Below are positions 1 to 7,465 of a DNA stretch of 7,702 bases, one piece after another. The notes beneath the pieces were generated by a model that made no database searches, had not been told where the DNA came from, and worked only from the letters and a program-made list of their open reading frames with translations. The position numbers and the translations under genes are program-made. Positions within the stretch are counted from its first letter, which is position 1. Each line of letters starts with the position of its first letter. The stretch lies in NCBI GenBank assembly GCA_019508105.1, contig JAEKMB010000287.1:1-7702 (forward strand), in the 5' to 3' direction. This DNA is from Alphaproteobacteria bacterium. Lineage in GTDB: Bacteria; Pseudomonadota; Alphaproteobacteria; Micropepsales; Micropepsaceae.

Positions 1-876
<876 letters not shown>

Positions 877-1740
877 TTAAACGGCAGAGGCGCCGGAGAT
901 GATTTCAATCAGCTCCTTGGTGATTTGCGCCTGGCGGGTACGGTTCATCTGGATGGTAAGGGCTTTGATCATGTCGCCGGCATTGCGGGTGGCATTGTCC
1001 ATCGCCGTCATCTGCGAGGCGAAGAAGCCGGCCTGGTTTTCCAGCATGGCGGTCAAGAGCTGGACGGAGATGTTCTGCGGCAGCAGCGCCTGCAGGATGG
1101 TGTCCTCGTCGGGCTCATAATCATAGAAGGGGGCAGGCCCACTGCCGGCTTCAACCTGGGCCGGGATCAACTGCTGCACCCGCGGGGTCTGGGTGACCAC
1201 CGATTTGAAGGATGAGTAGATCAGGGTGACGACATCGAACTCGCCATTGGTATAGGCATCCAGCACGCGCTGGGCGATCGGTTTAACCACGCCAAAGCCC
1301 GGCGCCTTCAGGCCCACTTCATAGCTTTCGATGTAACGGTTGCCATAGGCGCGCTTGAGCTGGTCGCGCGCCTTGCGGCCGATGGTGATGATCTTGACGT
1401 CCTTGCCCTCGGCCAGGAGCGCGGCGATCTTTTCGCGGGCGGCGCGCACGATGCTGGAATTGAAACCGCCCGCCAAGCCGCGGTCGGAGGTCGCCACGAT
1501 AATCAGGTGGCGCTTGTCGCTGCCGGTGCCGGCCAATAGCAGCGGTGCCGAAGGACCCGAGACGCCGGCCGCCAGGTTGGCGATGACACTCGCCATGCCG
1601 CGGGCATAGGGGCGCGCGGCTTCCGCGGCCTGCTGCGCCCGGCGCAGCTTGGCCGCCGCCACCATCTGCAGCGCCTTGGTGATCTTCTGCGTGGACTTCA
1701 CGCTTCCGATCCGTGTGCGCATGTCCTTGACGGATGCCAT
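877..1740 (-). CDS. atpG: F1Fo ATP synthase subunit gamma
   Basis: Central rotor shaft of F1, a coiled-coil pair that turns inside the alpha3beta3 ring and couples rotation to catalysis. The 287-residue product has the normal family length. The N-terminal helix carries the expected [21 protein letters not shown] pattern (about residues 7-27, with basic residues facing the catalytic ring). The C-terminal helix ends with [17 protein letters not shown], the gamma signature. The middle alpha/beta domain includes an [12 protein letters not shown] segment, typical of the family. ATG at 1740 is preceded by AGGAAAG (1751-1757), which overlaps the atpA TAA stop, so translation of atpA and atpG is probably coupled. 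The intergenic gaps are 16 nt to atpA and 15 nt to atpD. Nothing unusual was seen. Confidence 0.98.
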   Translation of the reverse strand: MASVKDMRTRIGSVKSTQKITKALQMVAAAKLRRAQQAAEAARPYARGMASVIANLAAGVSGPSAPLLLAGTGSDKRHLIIVATSDRGLAGGFNSSIVRAAREKIAALLAEGKDVKIITIGRKARDQLKRAYGNRYIESYEVGLKAPGFGVVKPIAQRVLDAYTNGEFDVVTLIYSSFKSVVTQTPRVQQLIPAQVEAGSGPAPFYDYEPDEDTILQALLPQNISVQLLTAMLENQAGFFASQMTAMDNATRNAGDMIKALTIQMNRTRQAQITKELIEIISGASAV

Positions 1741-1756
1741 CGGCGATCAGCTTTCC

Positions 1757-3289
<1,533 letters not shown>

Positions 3290-3316
3290 CTTACGATTCC
3301 TTCATTCTAATACTTG

Positions 3317-3413
3317 CCTGCCCTCGCTTACGCTCGGGCGTTCGTCATTCAAAACGATCCACTGGATCGTTTTGTCCGCTGCCGCTCGCGCGGCCGCGGA
3401 CCACTCCTCACCC
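3317..3413 (-). repeat. Structured intercistronic repeat, copy A, between atpH and atpA
   Basis: Read on the minus strand (the sense strand of the atp genes), the element begins with GGGTGAGGA, which contains the atpH stop codon. Next comes a GC-rich hairpin at 3374-3401: arms GTCCGC and GCCGC, a GCGA loop (GNRA type in the sense RNA), then GCGGC and GCGGAC, with one internal mismatch. Directly abutting is a second perfect hairpin at 3351-3373, arms AAAACGATCC and GGATCGTTTT around a 3-nt AGT loop. The block TGACGAACGCC follows at 3337-3347, then CGAGCG and AGCGAG, ending GGCAGG. A second copy with the same order of parts and a different second stem lies at 5401-5490. It is not a classical terminator: atpA must be expressed, and the T-run after the second hairpin is only the stem itself. 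Boundaries are approximate. Confidence 0.75.
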
Positions 3414-3959
3414 TTTCATAGCCGCACGCAGCCCGTCGAGCTTGGTGCGGAGCGAAGAGTCGATCATGCGCGATCCCACCTTGACGACGAGACCGCCGAG
3501 CAGGGAGGGATCAATTTTGGTGTGAAGTCGCGGTTCCTTGCCCAGCTTGGCCTTGAGCGCGGATTTGAGGTCGGTGATCTCGCCATCCGAAAGAGCGCGG
3601 GCGGCGGTGACTTCGGCTTCGGTCTCGCCGCGCGACTTGGCGACCAGGTGCTCATAGGCGGCGATGGCATGGGTCAGCACGAACAGGCGGCGCTTTTCGG
3701 CCAGCAGCAGCACGAATTTGGTGGTCAGGGCGCCGGTGCCCATTTTCTCCAGCACGGCTTTCAGCGCCTTGGCTTGGTCCGCGGCGCTGAATACCGGCGA
3801 GCGGACCAGGCGGGTGAGATCGGGGCTGGTGTCCAGGGCCTTGCGCAGGCTGGCCAGGTCGGCACTGACGCCATCTACCGCCTTCTGTTCCTGGGCCAGT
3901 TCGAACAGGGCATTGGCATAACGCCCCGCCAGTCCGCCTTCCGCCGTTCCGCCTGCCAC
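3408..3959 (-). CDS. atpH: F1Fo ATP synthase subunit delta
   Basis: Peripheral-stalk subunit that holds the alpha3beta3 head to the Fo b subunits (OSCP homologue). The product is 183 residues, a normal length. The N-terminal helical domain opens with the typical GLAGRYANALFELAQEQ pattern at residues 9-25. The C-terminal end carries GGLVVKVGSRMIDSSLRTKL, the delta/OSCP signature region. I place the start at a GTG (3959), supported by GAAGGA at 3965-3970 with a 5-nt spacer. The nearby ATG at 3961 is in another frame, and although the reading frame stays open upstream, no better start with a ribosome binding site is seen. It is the first gene of the delta-alpha-gamma-beta cluster, and its stop codon lies inside the repeat that separates it from atpA. 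Confidence 0.96.
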   Translation of the reverse strand: MAGGTAEGGLAGRYANALFELAQEQKAVDGVSADLASLRKALDTSPDLTRLVRSPVFSAADQAKALKAVLEKMGTGALTTKFVLLLAEKRRLFVLTHAIAAYEHLVAKSRGETEAEVTAARALSDGEITDLKSALKAKLGKEPRLHTKIDPSLLGGLVVKVGSRMIDSSLRTKLDGLRAAMKG

Positions 3960-4056
3960 ATTCGTCCTTCGCGGCGTGAGCGCAAATATGCGCCGGACGG
4001 CCGCTAATAGTTGGTTTAAGCTACTGACTCAGCTATGTTATTTGACGCTGCCCCGA

Positions 4057-4098
4057 GTCACCTCGCGCGGCGCGCCGCCAGTTAGCATGCGGGGTGAC
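4057..4098 (-). other. Inverted repeat in the atpH leader, alternative partner of the next stem-loop
   Basis: GTCACC at 4057-4062 is the exact reverse complement of GGTGAC at 4093-4098. Between them lies a 12-bp perfect palindrome, GCGGCGCGCCGC (4067-4078). In a minus-strand transcript leading into atpH, the 4093-4098 arm could pair downstream with 4057-4062, or upstream as part of the 4094-4133 stem, but not with both. The arms are short (6 bp), and chance pairing in GC-rich DNA is a real alternative. Confidence 0.35.
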
Positions 4099-4133
4099 AC
4101 GGGCGCAATAATGACGGTCGCGCCAAGTGTCAC
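4094..4133 (-). other. Bipartite stem-loop between lepB and atpH
   Basis: GTGACAC (4094-4100) pairs with GTGTCAC (4127-4133). Immediately inside, GGCGC (4102-4106) pairs with GCGCC (4120-4124), giving a 12-bp stem with a small asymmetric bulge and a 13-nt A/T-rich loop. It begins 16 nt beyond the lepB stop on the minus strand and lies about 135-175 nt before the atpH start. There is no T-run following it on the minus strand, so it is not a standard intrinsic terminator for lepB. It could be an atp leader structure, an operator, or a 3'-end structure of lepB mRNA. Confidence 0.45.
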
Positions 4134-4149
4134 ACTGGGTTTTTTGGGT

Positions 4150-4899
4150 TCAAATCGGACGCAGGAACCGCGACAGGCGAATCCGGTCCAGGAGGGAGCG
4201 AATCGAGCGCACTCCCAGATAGTCATAGGAACCCAGCATCACATCGGCACGCGCCACCAGGTTCTCCACCGGGATATAGCCGGGGCCGCCTTGTTCCACC
4301 GGTACGCGACTGTCGGTGGAATTGTCGCGGTTGTCGCCCATGCCGAAAATATGGCCTGCGGGCACCACATAAACCGATGTGTCGTCCAGCGGCCCGTCCC
4401 AGCCCGCCTTGAAGATGGTGTGGGTGACCCCGCCCGGCAGGGTCTCGGTGAACTTCTCGATGGGGTAGCGATCGCCATGGGCATCTTCGACTTCGCCGGT
4501 GCCTGCCGGGATCAGCGGCAGCGTCCGGCCGTTGATCACCAGATGGCCATGCACCATCTGGATGCGGTCGCCGGGCAGGCCGACCACGCGCTTGATCAGG
4601 GTGGTGCCGGTGTCCTGCGGCTTCTTGAAGATCACTACATCGCCGCGGGCCGGCAGCTTGCCGAACAGGCGCGTCGGAGAAGCCGGGCCGAAGCCGCCGG
4701 GCAGGGACCAGCGGCTATAGCCATAGGCATATTTGGTGCCCAAAAGCATGTCGCCGATTTGCAGGGTCGGTTCCATGGAGCCGGATGGAATATAGAAAGG
4801 CTGGGCGATGGCGGTGGTGGCGCAGACCATCAGCACGACCATGGCCAGGGGTTCGGCCAGCCAGCGGATCAGGCTGCGGACAAAGGGCTTTTTCATCAT
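4150..4899 (-). CDS. lepB: Signal peptidase I
   Basis: Membrane-bound serine protease that removes signal peptides from exported proteins at the outer face of the inner membrane. Numbered from the ATG at 4899, the product is 249 residues. A basic start (MMKKPF) and one hydrophobic segment at about residues 18-33 form the membrane anchor. The nucleophile Ser41 lies in IPSGSMEPTL (box B), Lys103 in TTLIKRVVGLPGD is the general base, and GDNRDNSTDSR is at 188-198 (box E). Thus the catalytic Ser/Lys dyad is intact. The start is uncertain: ATG codons at 4899 and 4896 both suit the family, and a TTG at 4932 in frame would add 11 residues that do not look like signal-peptidase sequence. No strong ribosome binding site precedes any of the three. 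It lies upstream of atpH in the same direction, 190 nt away, and is divergent from the queD-like gene. Confidence 0.95.
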   Translation of the reverse strand: MMKKPFVRSLIRWLAEPLAMVVLMVCATTAIAQPFYIPSGSMEPTLQIGDMLLGTKYAYGYSRWSLPGGFGPASPTRLFGKLPARGDVVIFKKPQDTGTTLIKRVVGLPGDRIQMVHGHLVINGRTLPLIPAGTGEVEDAHGDRYPIEKFTETLPGGVTHTIFKAGWDGPLDDTSVYVVPAGHIFGMGDNRDNSTDSRVPVEQGGPGYIPVENLVARADVMLGSYDYLGVRSIRSLLDRIRLSRFLRPI

Positions 4900-4951
4900 G
4901 GCGCATTGTGGCCCGCTTTGGGCTGCTGGCAAGCCTGTTTTCCGTTAATCC

Positions 4952-4980
4952 TTGACCAGGACGGACCAAAGGCCGATATG
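4952..4980 (+). promoter_or_regulatory. Possible promoter for the queD-like/queF pair
   Basis: TTGACC (4952-4957) matches the -35 consensus at five of six positions. It is followed after 17 nt by GATATG (4975-4980), a weak -10 match. If used, transcription would begin near 4987, at the left arm of the 28-bp palindrome, giving a leader of about 66 nt before the ATG at 5053. This is pattern matching only. The -10 is poor, and alphaproteobacterial promoters are often degenerate. Confidence 0.25.
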
Positions 4981-4984
4981 CCCC

Positions 4985-5012
4985 GCTCAAGCGGCCGGCC
5001 GGCCGCTTGAGC
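4985..5012. repeat. Perfect 28-bp palindrome in a divergent intergenic region
   Basis: GCTCAAGCGGCCGG (4985-4998) is followed immediately by its exact reverse complement (4999-5012). As RNA it would form a 12-bp stem with a GGCC loop on either strand. It lies between lepB (minus) and the queD-like gene (plus), so no annotated gene ends here and a terminator role is not expected. On the plus strand it is followed by TGTTATTT, a weak T-rich stretch. A two-fold-symmetric operator for a dimeric regulator, a 5' leader hairpin, or a dispersed palindromic repeat are the options. The sequence alone does not separate them. Confidence 0.8.
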
Positions 5013-5052
5013 TGTTATTTAATGGACTACCGCTTCGCACCTTGAGTCCGGA

Positions 5053-5406
5053 ATGATGGAAATATCGCAGGAATTCGGCTTTGACGCGGCCCATTATCTG
5101 GGCAATGGCGCGGCGGAAAACCGCCGCCTGCACGGCCATTCCTTCTATGCCGAGGTCACCTTGCGCGGCCAGGCCAATCCCGCCACCGGCTTCCTGCGCG
5201 ACTTCGGCGAAGTGGATGCGGCGCTGAAGGCCATCCGTGCCACCTTGGATCACCGGCTGCTGAACGAGATTGAGGAGATGGGCGTGCCGACCTTGGAAAA
5301 TCTGGCCAAGTATATCTTCCTGCGCGCCAAGGCGGCGCTGCCGGAGGTGGTGCGGGTGAAACTGCGCCGTCCGTCCTATGGCCAGACTTGCGTTTACGAA
5401 GGGTGA
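5053..5406 (+). CDS. queD: 6-carboxytetrahydropterin synthase (QueD/PTPS) family protein lacking the usual catalytic Cys
   Basis: Member of the tunnel-fold PTPS/QueD family; QueD makes 6-carboxytetrahydropterin from dihydroneopterin triphosphate early in queuosine synthesis. The product is 117 residues, typical of the family. The three zinc ligands are present: His14 in FGFDAAH, and His27 and His29 in RLHGHSF. The [10 protein letters not shown] segment (50-59), LDHRLLNE with the family's Asp-His pair, and PTLENLAK are also conserved. However, where E. coli QueD has the catalytic Cys four residues before HGH (CGRLHGH), this protein has Asn23 (NRRLHGH). The C-terminal end reads [16 protein letters not shown] instead of the usual VKET-type pterin-anchor motif. 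The queF gene follows after 91 nt, which supports a queuosine role. A divergent or non-canonical PTPS paralogue is the main alternative. The start may be Met1 or Met2; the ribosome binding site is weak. Confidence 0.82.
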   Translation: MMEISQEFGFDAAHYLGNGAAENRRLHGHSFYAEVTLRGQANPATGFLRDFGEVDAALKAIRATLDHRLLNEIEEMGVPTLENLAKYIFLRAKAALPEVVRVKLRRPSYGQTCVYEG

Positions 5407-5490
5407 GGATCGGCGCGCGCAGCGCGTGAGCAGGTCCGGTGGACCTGCGAAAGTGACGAACGCCGCGAGCACGAGCGAGCGGCAGGGAGG
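5401..5490 (+). repeat. Structured intercistronic repeat, copy B, between the queD-like gene and queF
   Basis: Same architecture as the element at 3317-3413. It opens with GGGTGAGGA, which includes the stop codon of the queD-like gene. A GC-rich hairpin follows at 5413-5427 (arms around a GCA loop), then a perfect hairpin at 5430-5448 with arms GCAGGTCC and GGACCTGC and a 3-nt GGT loop. Then come the shared block TGACGAACGCC (5454-5464), the GCGAGC and AGCGAG blocks, and GGCAGG. The second stem is unlike that of copy A in sequence and length (8 versus 10 bp) but is fully paired in both. The right end, GGCAGGGAGG, supplies the AGGGAGG ribosome binding site of queF. It lies in sense orientation relative to the genes it separates. 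Confidence 0.75.
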
Positions 5491-5497
5491 AACGTCA

Positions 5498-5950
5498 ATG
5501 GCAAAGAAAAATCTCCAACTTGGCCGCGCCGTGAAACTGCCCGCTTCACCGGATGAGGCCAAACTGGACGCAGTGCCCAATCCTCATCCCAACGAGGATT
5601 ATCTGGTGCGTTTCACCGCACCGGAATTCACCACCCTGTGCCCCATCACCGGCCAGCCGGACTTCGCGCATCTGGTGATTGATTGTGTGCCGGGCCGGAG
5701 CCTTGTCGAATCCAAGTCGCTGAAGCTGCTGCTCGGTAGCTTCCGCAACATTGGCGGTTTTCACGAAGACTGCACCCTGATCATCGGCAAGCGTATACAA
5801 CAAGCTATCAAGCCCAAATTCATCCGCATCGCCGGCTTCTGGTATCCGCGCGGCGGCATGCCGATTGATGTCTTCTGGCAGTCTGGAAAACTTCCAAATG
5901 GGGTATGGCTGCCCGACACGGGCGTCGCTCCGTATCGCGGGCGCGGCTGA
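5498..5950 (+). CDS. queF: NADPH-dependent 7-cyano-7-deazaguanine reductase (preQ0 to preQ1)
   Basis: Cytosolic enzyme that reduces the nitrile of preQ0 to the aminomethyl group of preQ1 with two NADPH, the last step before tRNA-guanine transglycosylase in queuosine synthesis. The product is 150 residues, the short single-domain QueF form (the E. coli type is about twice as long). The catalytic Cys48 lies in [14 protein letters not shown], with Asp55 as the proton donor. [14 protein letters not shown] at 71-84 is the characteristic QueF motif, and the substrate-binding HED (89-91) is in GGFHEDCT. The ATG at 5498 is chosen because AGGGAGG (5484-5490) sits 7 nt before it and the protein starts like other short QueF proteins. 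The open frame extends back to 5378, but that part crosses the repeat and has no QueF sequence. Probably co-transcribed with the queD-like gene. Confidence 0.96.
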   Translation: MAKKNLQLGRAVKLPASPDEAKLDAVPNPHPNEDYLVRFTAPEFTTLCPITGQPDFAHLVIDCVPGRSLVESKSLKLLLGSFRNIGGFHEDCTLIIGKRIQQAIKPKFIRIAGFWYPRGGMPIDVFWQSGKLPNGVWLPDTGVAPYRGRG

Positions 5951-5964
5951 CCGGCTCCCGGTCA
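5948..5964 (+). other. Small hairpin overlapping the queF stop codon
   Basis: TGACCGG (5948-5954), beginning with the TGA stop, pairs perfectly with CCGGTCA (5958-5964) around a CTC loop. There is no T-run after it, so a Rho-independent terminator is not supported. It may protect or mark the 3' end of the que transcript, or be chance in GC-rich sequence. Confidence 0.3.
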
Positions 5965-6052
5965 AGCCAGGGCGTCCCGTTTCCAACCTGCTTCGCTCGT
6001 GAAGCCGCGCGAAGCGCTATGCGTCTGCAACCAATGTGCTAGCGTGTGATAA

Positions 6053-6085
6053 CGGACCGGGAAACCCCGGCCGAGTCGAGGTCCG
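6053..6085 (+). promoter_or_regulatory. Leader stem directly before the GntP-type permease gene
   Basis: CGGACC (6053-6058) pairs with GGTCCG (6080-6085), with a possible inner GGG-AAA-CCC stem at 6059-6067. The right arm runs into the G-run 6085-6090, which serves as the ribosome binding site, 4 nt before the ATG at 6095. A folded leader would therefore abut or partly mask the ribosome binding site. GATAAC (6048-6053) just upstream is a possible -10, but no convincing -35 is seen. Confidence 0.35.
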
Positions 6086-6094
6086 GGGGGATCC

Positions 6095-7465
6095 ATGTCG
6101 CAGAACGATCTTGTACTGCTTGCCATAGCCGTGACCGTCATCCTGGCCGTGGTCGTCGCCATCGCGCGCTTCCGGCTTCATCCCTTTCCCGCCCTGGTGA
6201 TCGGCGCGCTGGTGCTGGGCCTGTGGGCGGGCGCGCCGGCCGCCCAGGTGCTAAGCAGCTTCGGCAAAGGTTTTGGCGACACTTTGGCCAATGTCGGCAT
6301 GTTGCTGGCGCTGGGCGCGATGTTCGGCGAGCTGCTCGCCAGCTCCGGCGGCGCCGAGCGTGTTTCATCCAGTCTTCTGCGTTTCGGCGGCCCGCGCATG
6401 GTGCCCTGGACCATGTGCGCGGTGGCCATGATCCTGGGCCTGCCGTTGTTCTTCGAGGCGGGCGTGGTGCTGATGATGCCCATCGTCCTGAATGTTGGCG
6501 CCCAGCTATCGAAGAATTCCGGCGGGTTGAAAGGCAATCCCTATCTGCTGGCGGGCCTGCCGGTATTCGCGGGACTCTCCATCGTGCATGCGCTGGTGCC
6601 GCCGCATCCCGGTCCCATGGTGGCGATCAGCGCCCTGAATGCGGATCTGGGCCGCACATTGCTGTTGGGCCTTCTGATGTCCGTTCCCATCGCGATAGTG
6701 GCGGGCCCGCTTTACACCTTCTGGATCGCGCCGCGCGCCGTCGCGGCGCCGCCGGTGGACCTGGTGGGGCGGTTGACCCACAAGGACGACCAGTACCGCT
6801 CGCCATCCCTTGCCGTCACCATCTTCACCATCCTGTTTCCCATCCTGCTGATGCTGGGTCACACCGTGGCCGACCTGTTGCTGCCGCTGGGCCATCCGGT
6901 GCGGCTGCTGTTCGCCTTCATCGGCCATCCCATCGTGGCGCTGCTGCTGGCGGTGCTGCTGTCCATGTGCACCTTCGGCTTTTTCATCGGCAAGGATACC
7001 CGCGTGGTGGGCAAGCTGCTGGGCGATGCCCTGCCGCCAATTTCCGCCATCATGCTGATCATCGGCGCCGGCGGGGCGCTGAAGCAGATGTTGATCGATG
7101 TGAAGCTGGGGGCGGTCATTGCCCATGCCTCGCAGATGGTGTCGCTCAGCCCCATCCTTCTGGCCTGGTTCATCGCGGTGATCCTGCGCCTGGCCACCGG
7201 TTCGGCCACCGTGGCCATTGTCACCGCCTCGGGCCTGATGGCGGCGACGGTGACCTCGAATCCGGCGCTCAATCCCTCGCTGATGGCGCTGGCCATCGGA
7301 TCGGGCTCGCTGTTCTTCTCCCACATCAATGATGCGGGCTTCTGGCTGGTGAAGGAATATATGGGTATGAACCTGCCCAACATGTTCAAGACCTGGTCGG
7401 TGCTGGAGACCATCATCGCCGTAATGGGTCTGATCCTGTCGCTGGGGCTGTCACTGGTTATTTGA
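6095..7465 (+). CDS. GntP-family gluconate:H+ symporter-type permease
   Basis: Polytopic inner-membrane protein, 456 residues, matching the GntP family length of about 440-450. It is hydrophobic throughout, with about 12 or more membrane segments, the first at residues 5-24. Family-typical sequence includes GLPLFFEAGVVLMMPI (115-130), the HALVPPHPGP motif (165-174), FGFFIGKDTR in the second half, an ATGSATVAIVTASGL stretch, and GSLFFSHINDAGFWLVKEY near the C-terminus. Members import gluconate or related sugar acids with protons. The exact substrate cannot be told here, because no gluconate kinase, dehydratase or regulator gene lies beside it in the window. The start ATG at 6095 has a G-rich ribosome binding site (6085-6091). 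The gene overlaps the convergent minus-strand gene by 8 bp at its stop. Confidence 0.93.
   Translation: MSQNDLVLLAIAVTVILAVVVAIARFRLHPFPALVIGALVLGLWAGAPAAQVLSSFGKGFGDTLANVGMLLALGAMFGELLASSGGAERVSSSLLRFGGPRMVPWTMCAVAMILGLPLFFEAGVVLMMPIVLNVGAQLSKNSGGLKGNPYLLAGLPVFAGLSIVHALVPPHPGPMVAISALNADLGRTLLLGLLMSVPIAIVAGPLYTFWIAPRAVAAPPVDLVGRLTHKDDQYRSPSLAVTIFTILFPILLMLGHTVADLLLPLGHPVRLLFAFIGHPIVALLLAVLLSMCTFGFFIGKDTRVVGKLLGDALPPISAIMLIIGAGGALKQMLIDVKLGAVIAHASQMVSLSPILLAWFIAVILRLATGSATVAIVTASGLMAATVTSNPALNPSLMALAIGSGSLFFSHINDAGFWLVKEYMGMNLPNMFKTWSVLETIIAVMGLILSLGLSLVI

Noticed and set aside
4122..4145. Possible plus-strand intrinsic terminator (AGTGT/ACACT hairpin followed by six T)
   Set aside because: No plus-strand gene ends here, the stem is only 5 bp with an unrealistic 1-nt loop, and a GGG separates it from the T-run.
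5378..5497. Upstream extension of queF by 40 codons
   Set aside because: The extension crosses the end of the queD-like gene and the structured repeat, has no QueF-like sequence, and the ATG at 5498 has a strong ribosome binding site.
4987..5580. Minus-strand open frame of 197 codons across the queD-like gene, the repeat and the queF start
   Set aside because: It is antisense to two identified genes and begins and ends without gene-like signals. Its composition is that of a shadow frame.
5990..6005. GCTTC/GAAGC inverted repeat upstream of the permease gene as a third copy of the repeat family
   Set aside because: It lacks the TGACGAACGCC block and the GGCAGG end. The similarity is limited to short GC-rich words.
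6025..6053. CTGCAA-N17-GATAAC as a promoter for the permease gene
   Set aside because: Only three of six -35 positions match, and no other support is visible, so I do not list it as a feature.
6046..7332. Plus-strand open frame of 428 codons overlapping the permease gene in another frame
   Set aside because: The GntP frame at 6095-7465 carries clear family motifs and membrane segments. The other frame is Arg/Gly/Ala-rich and has no ribosome binding site.
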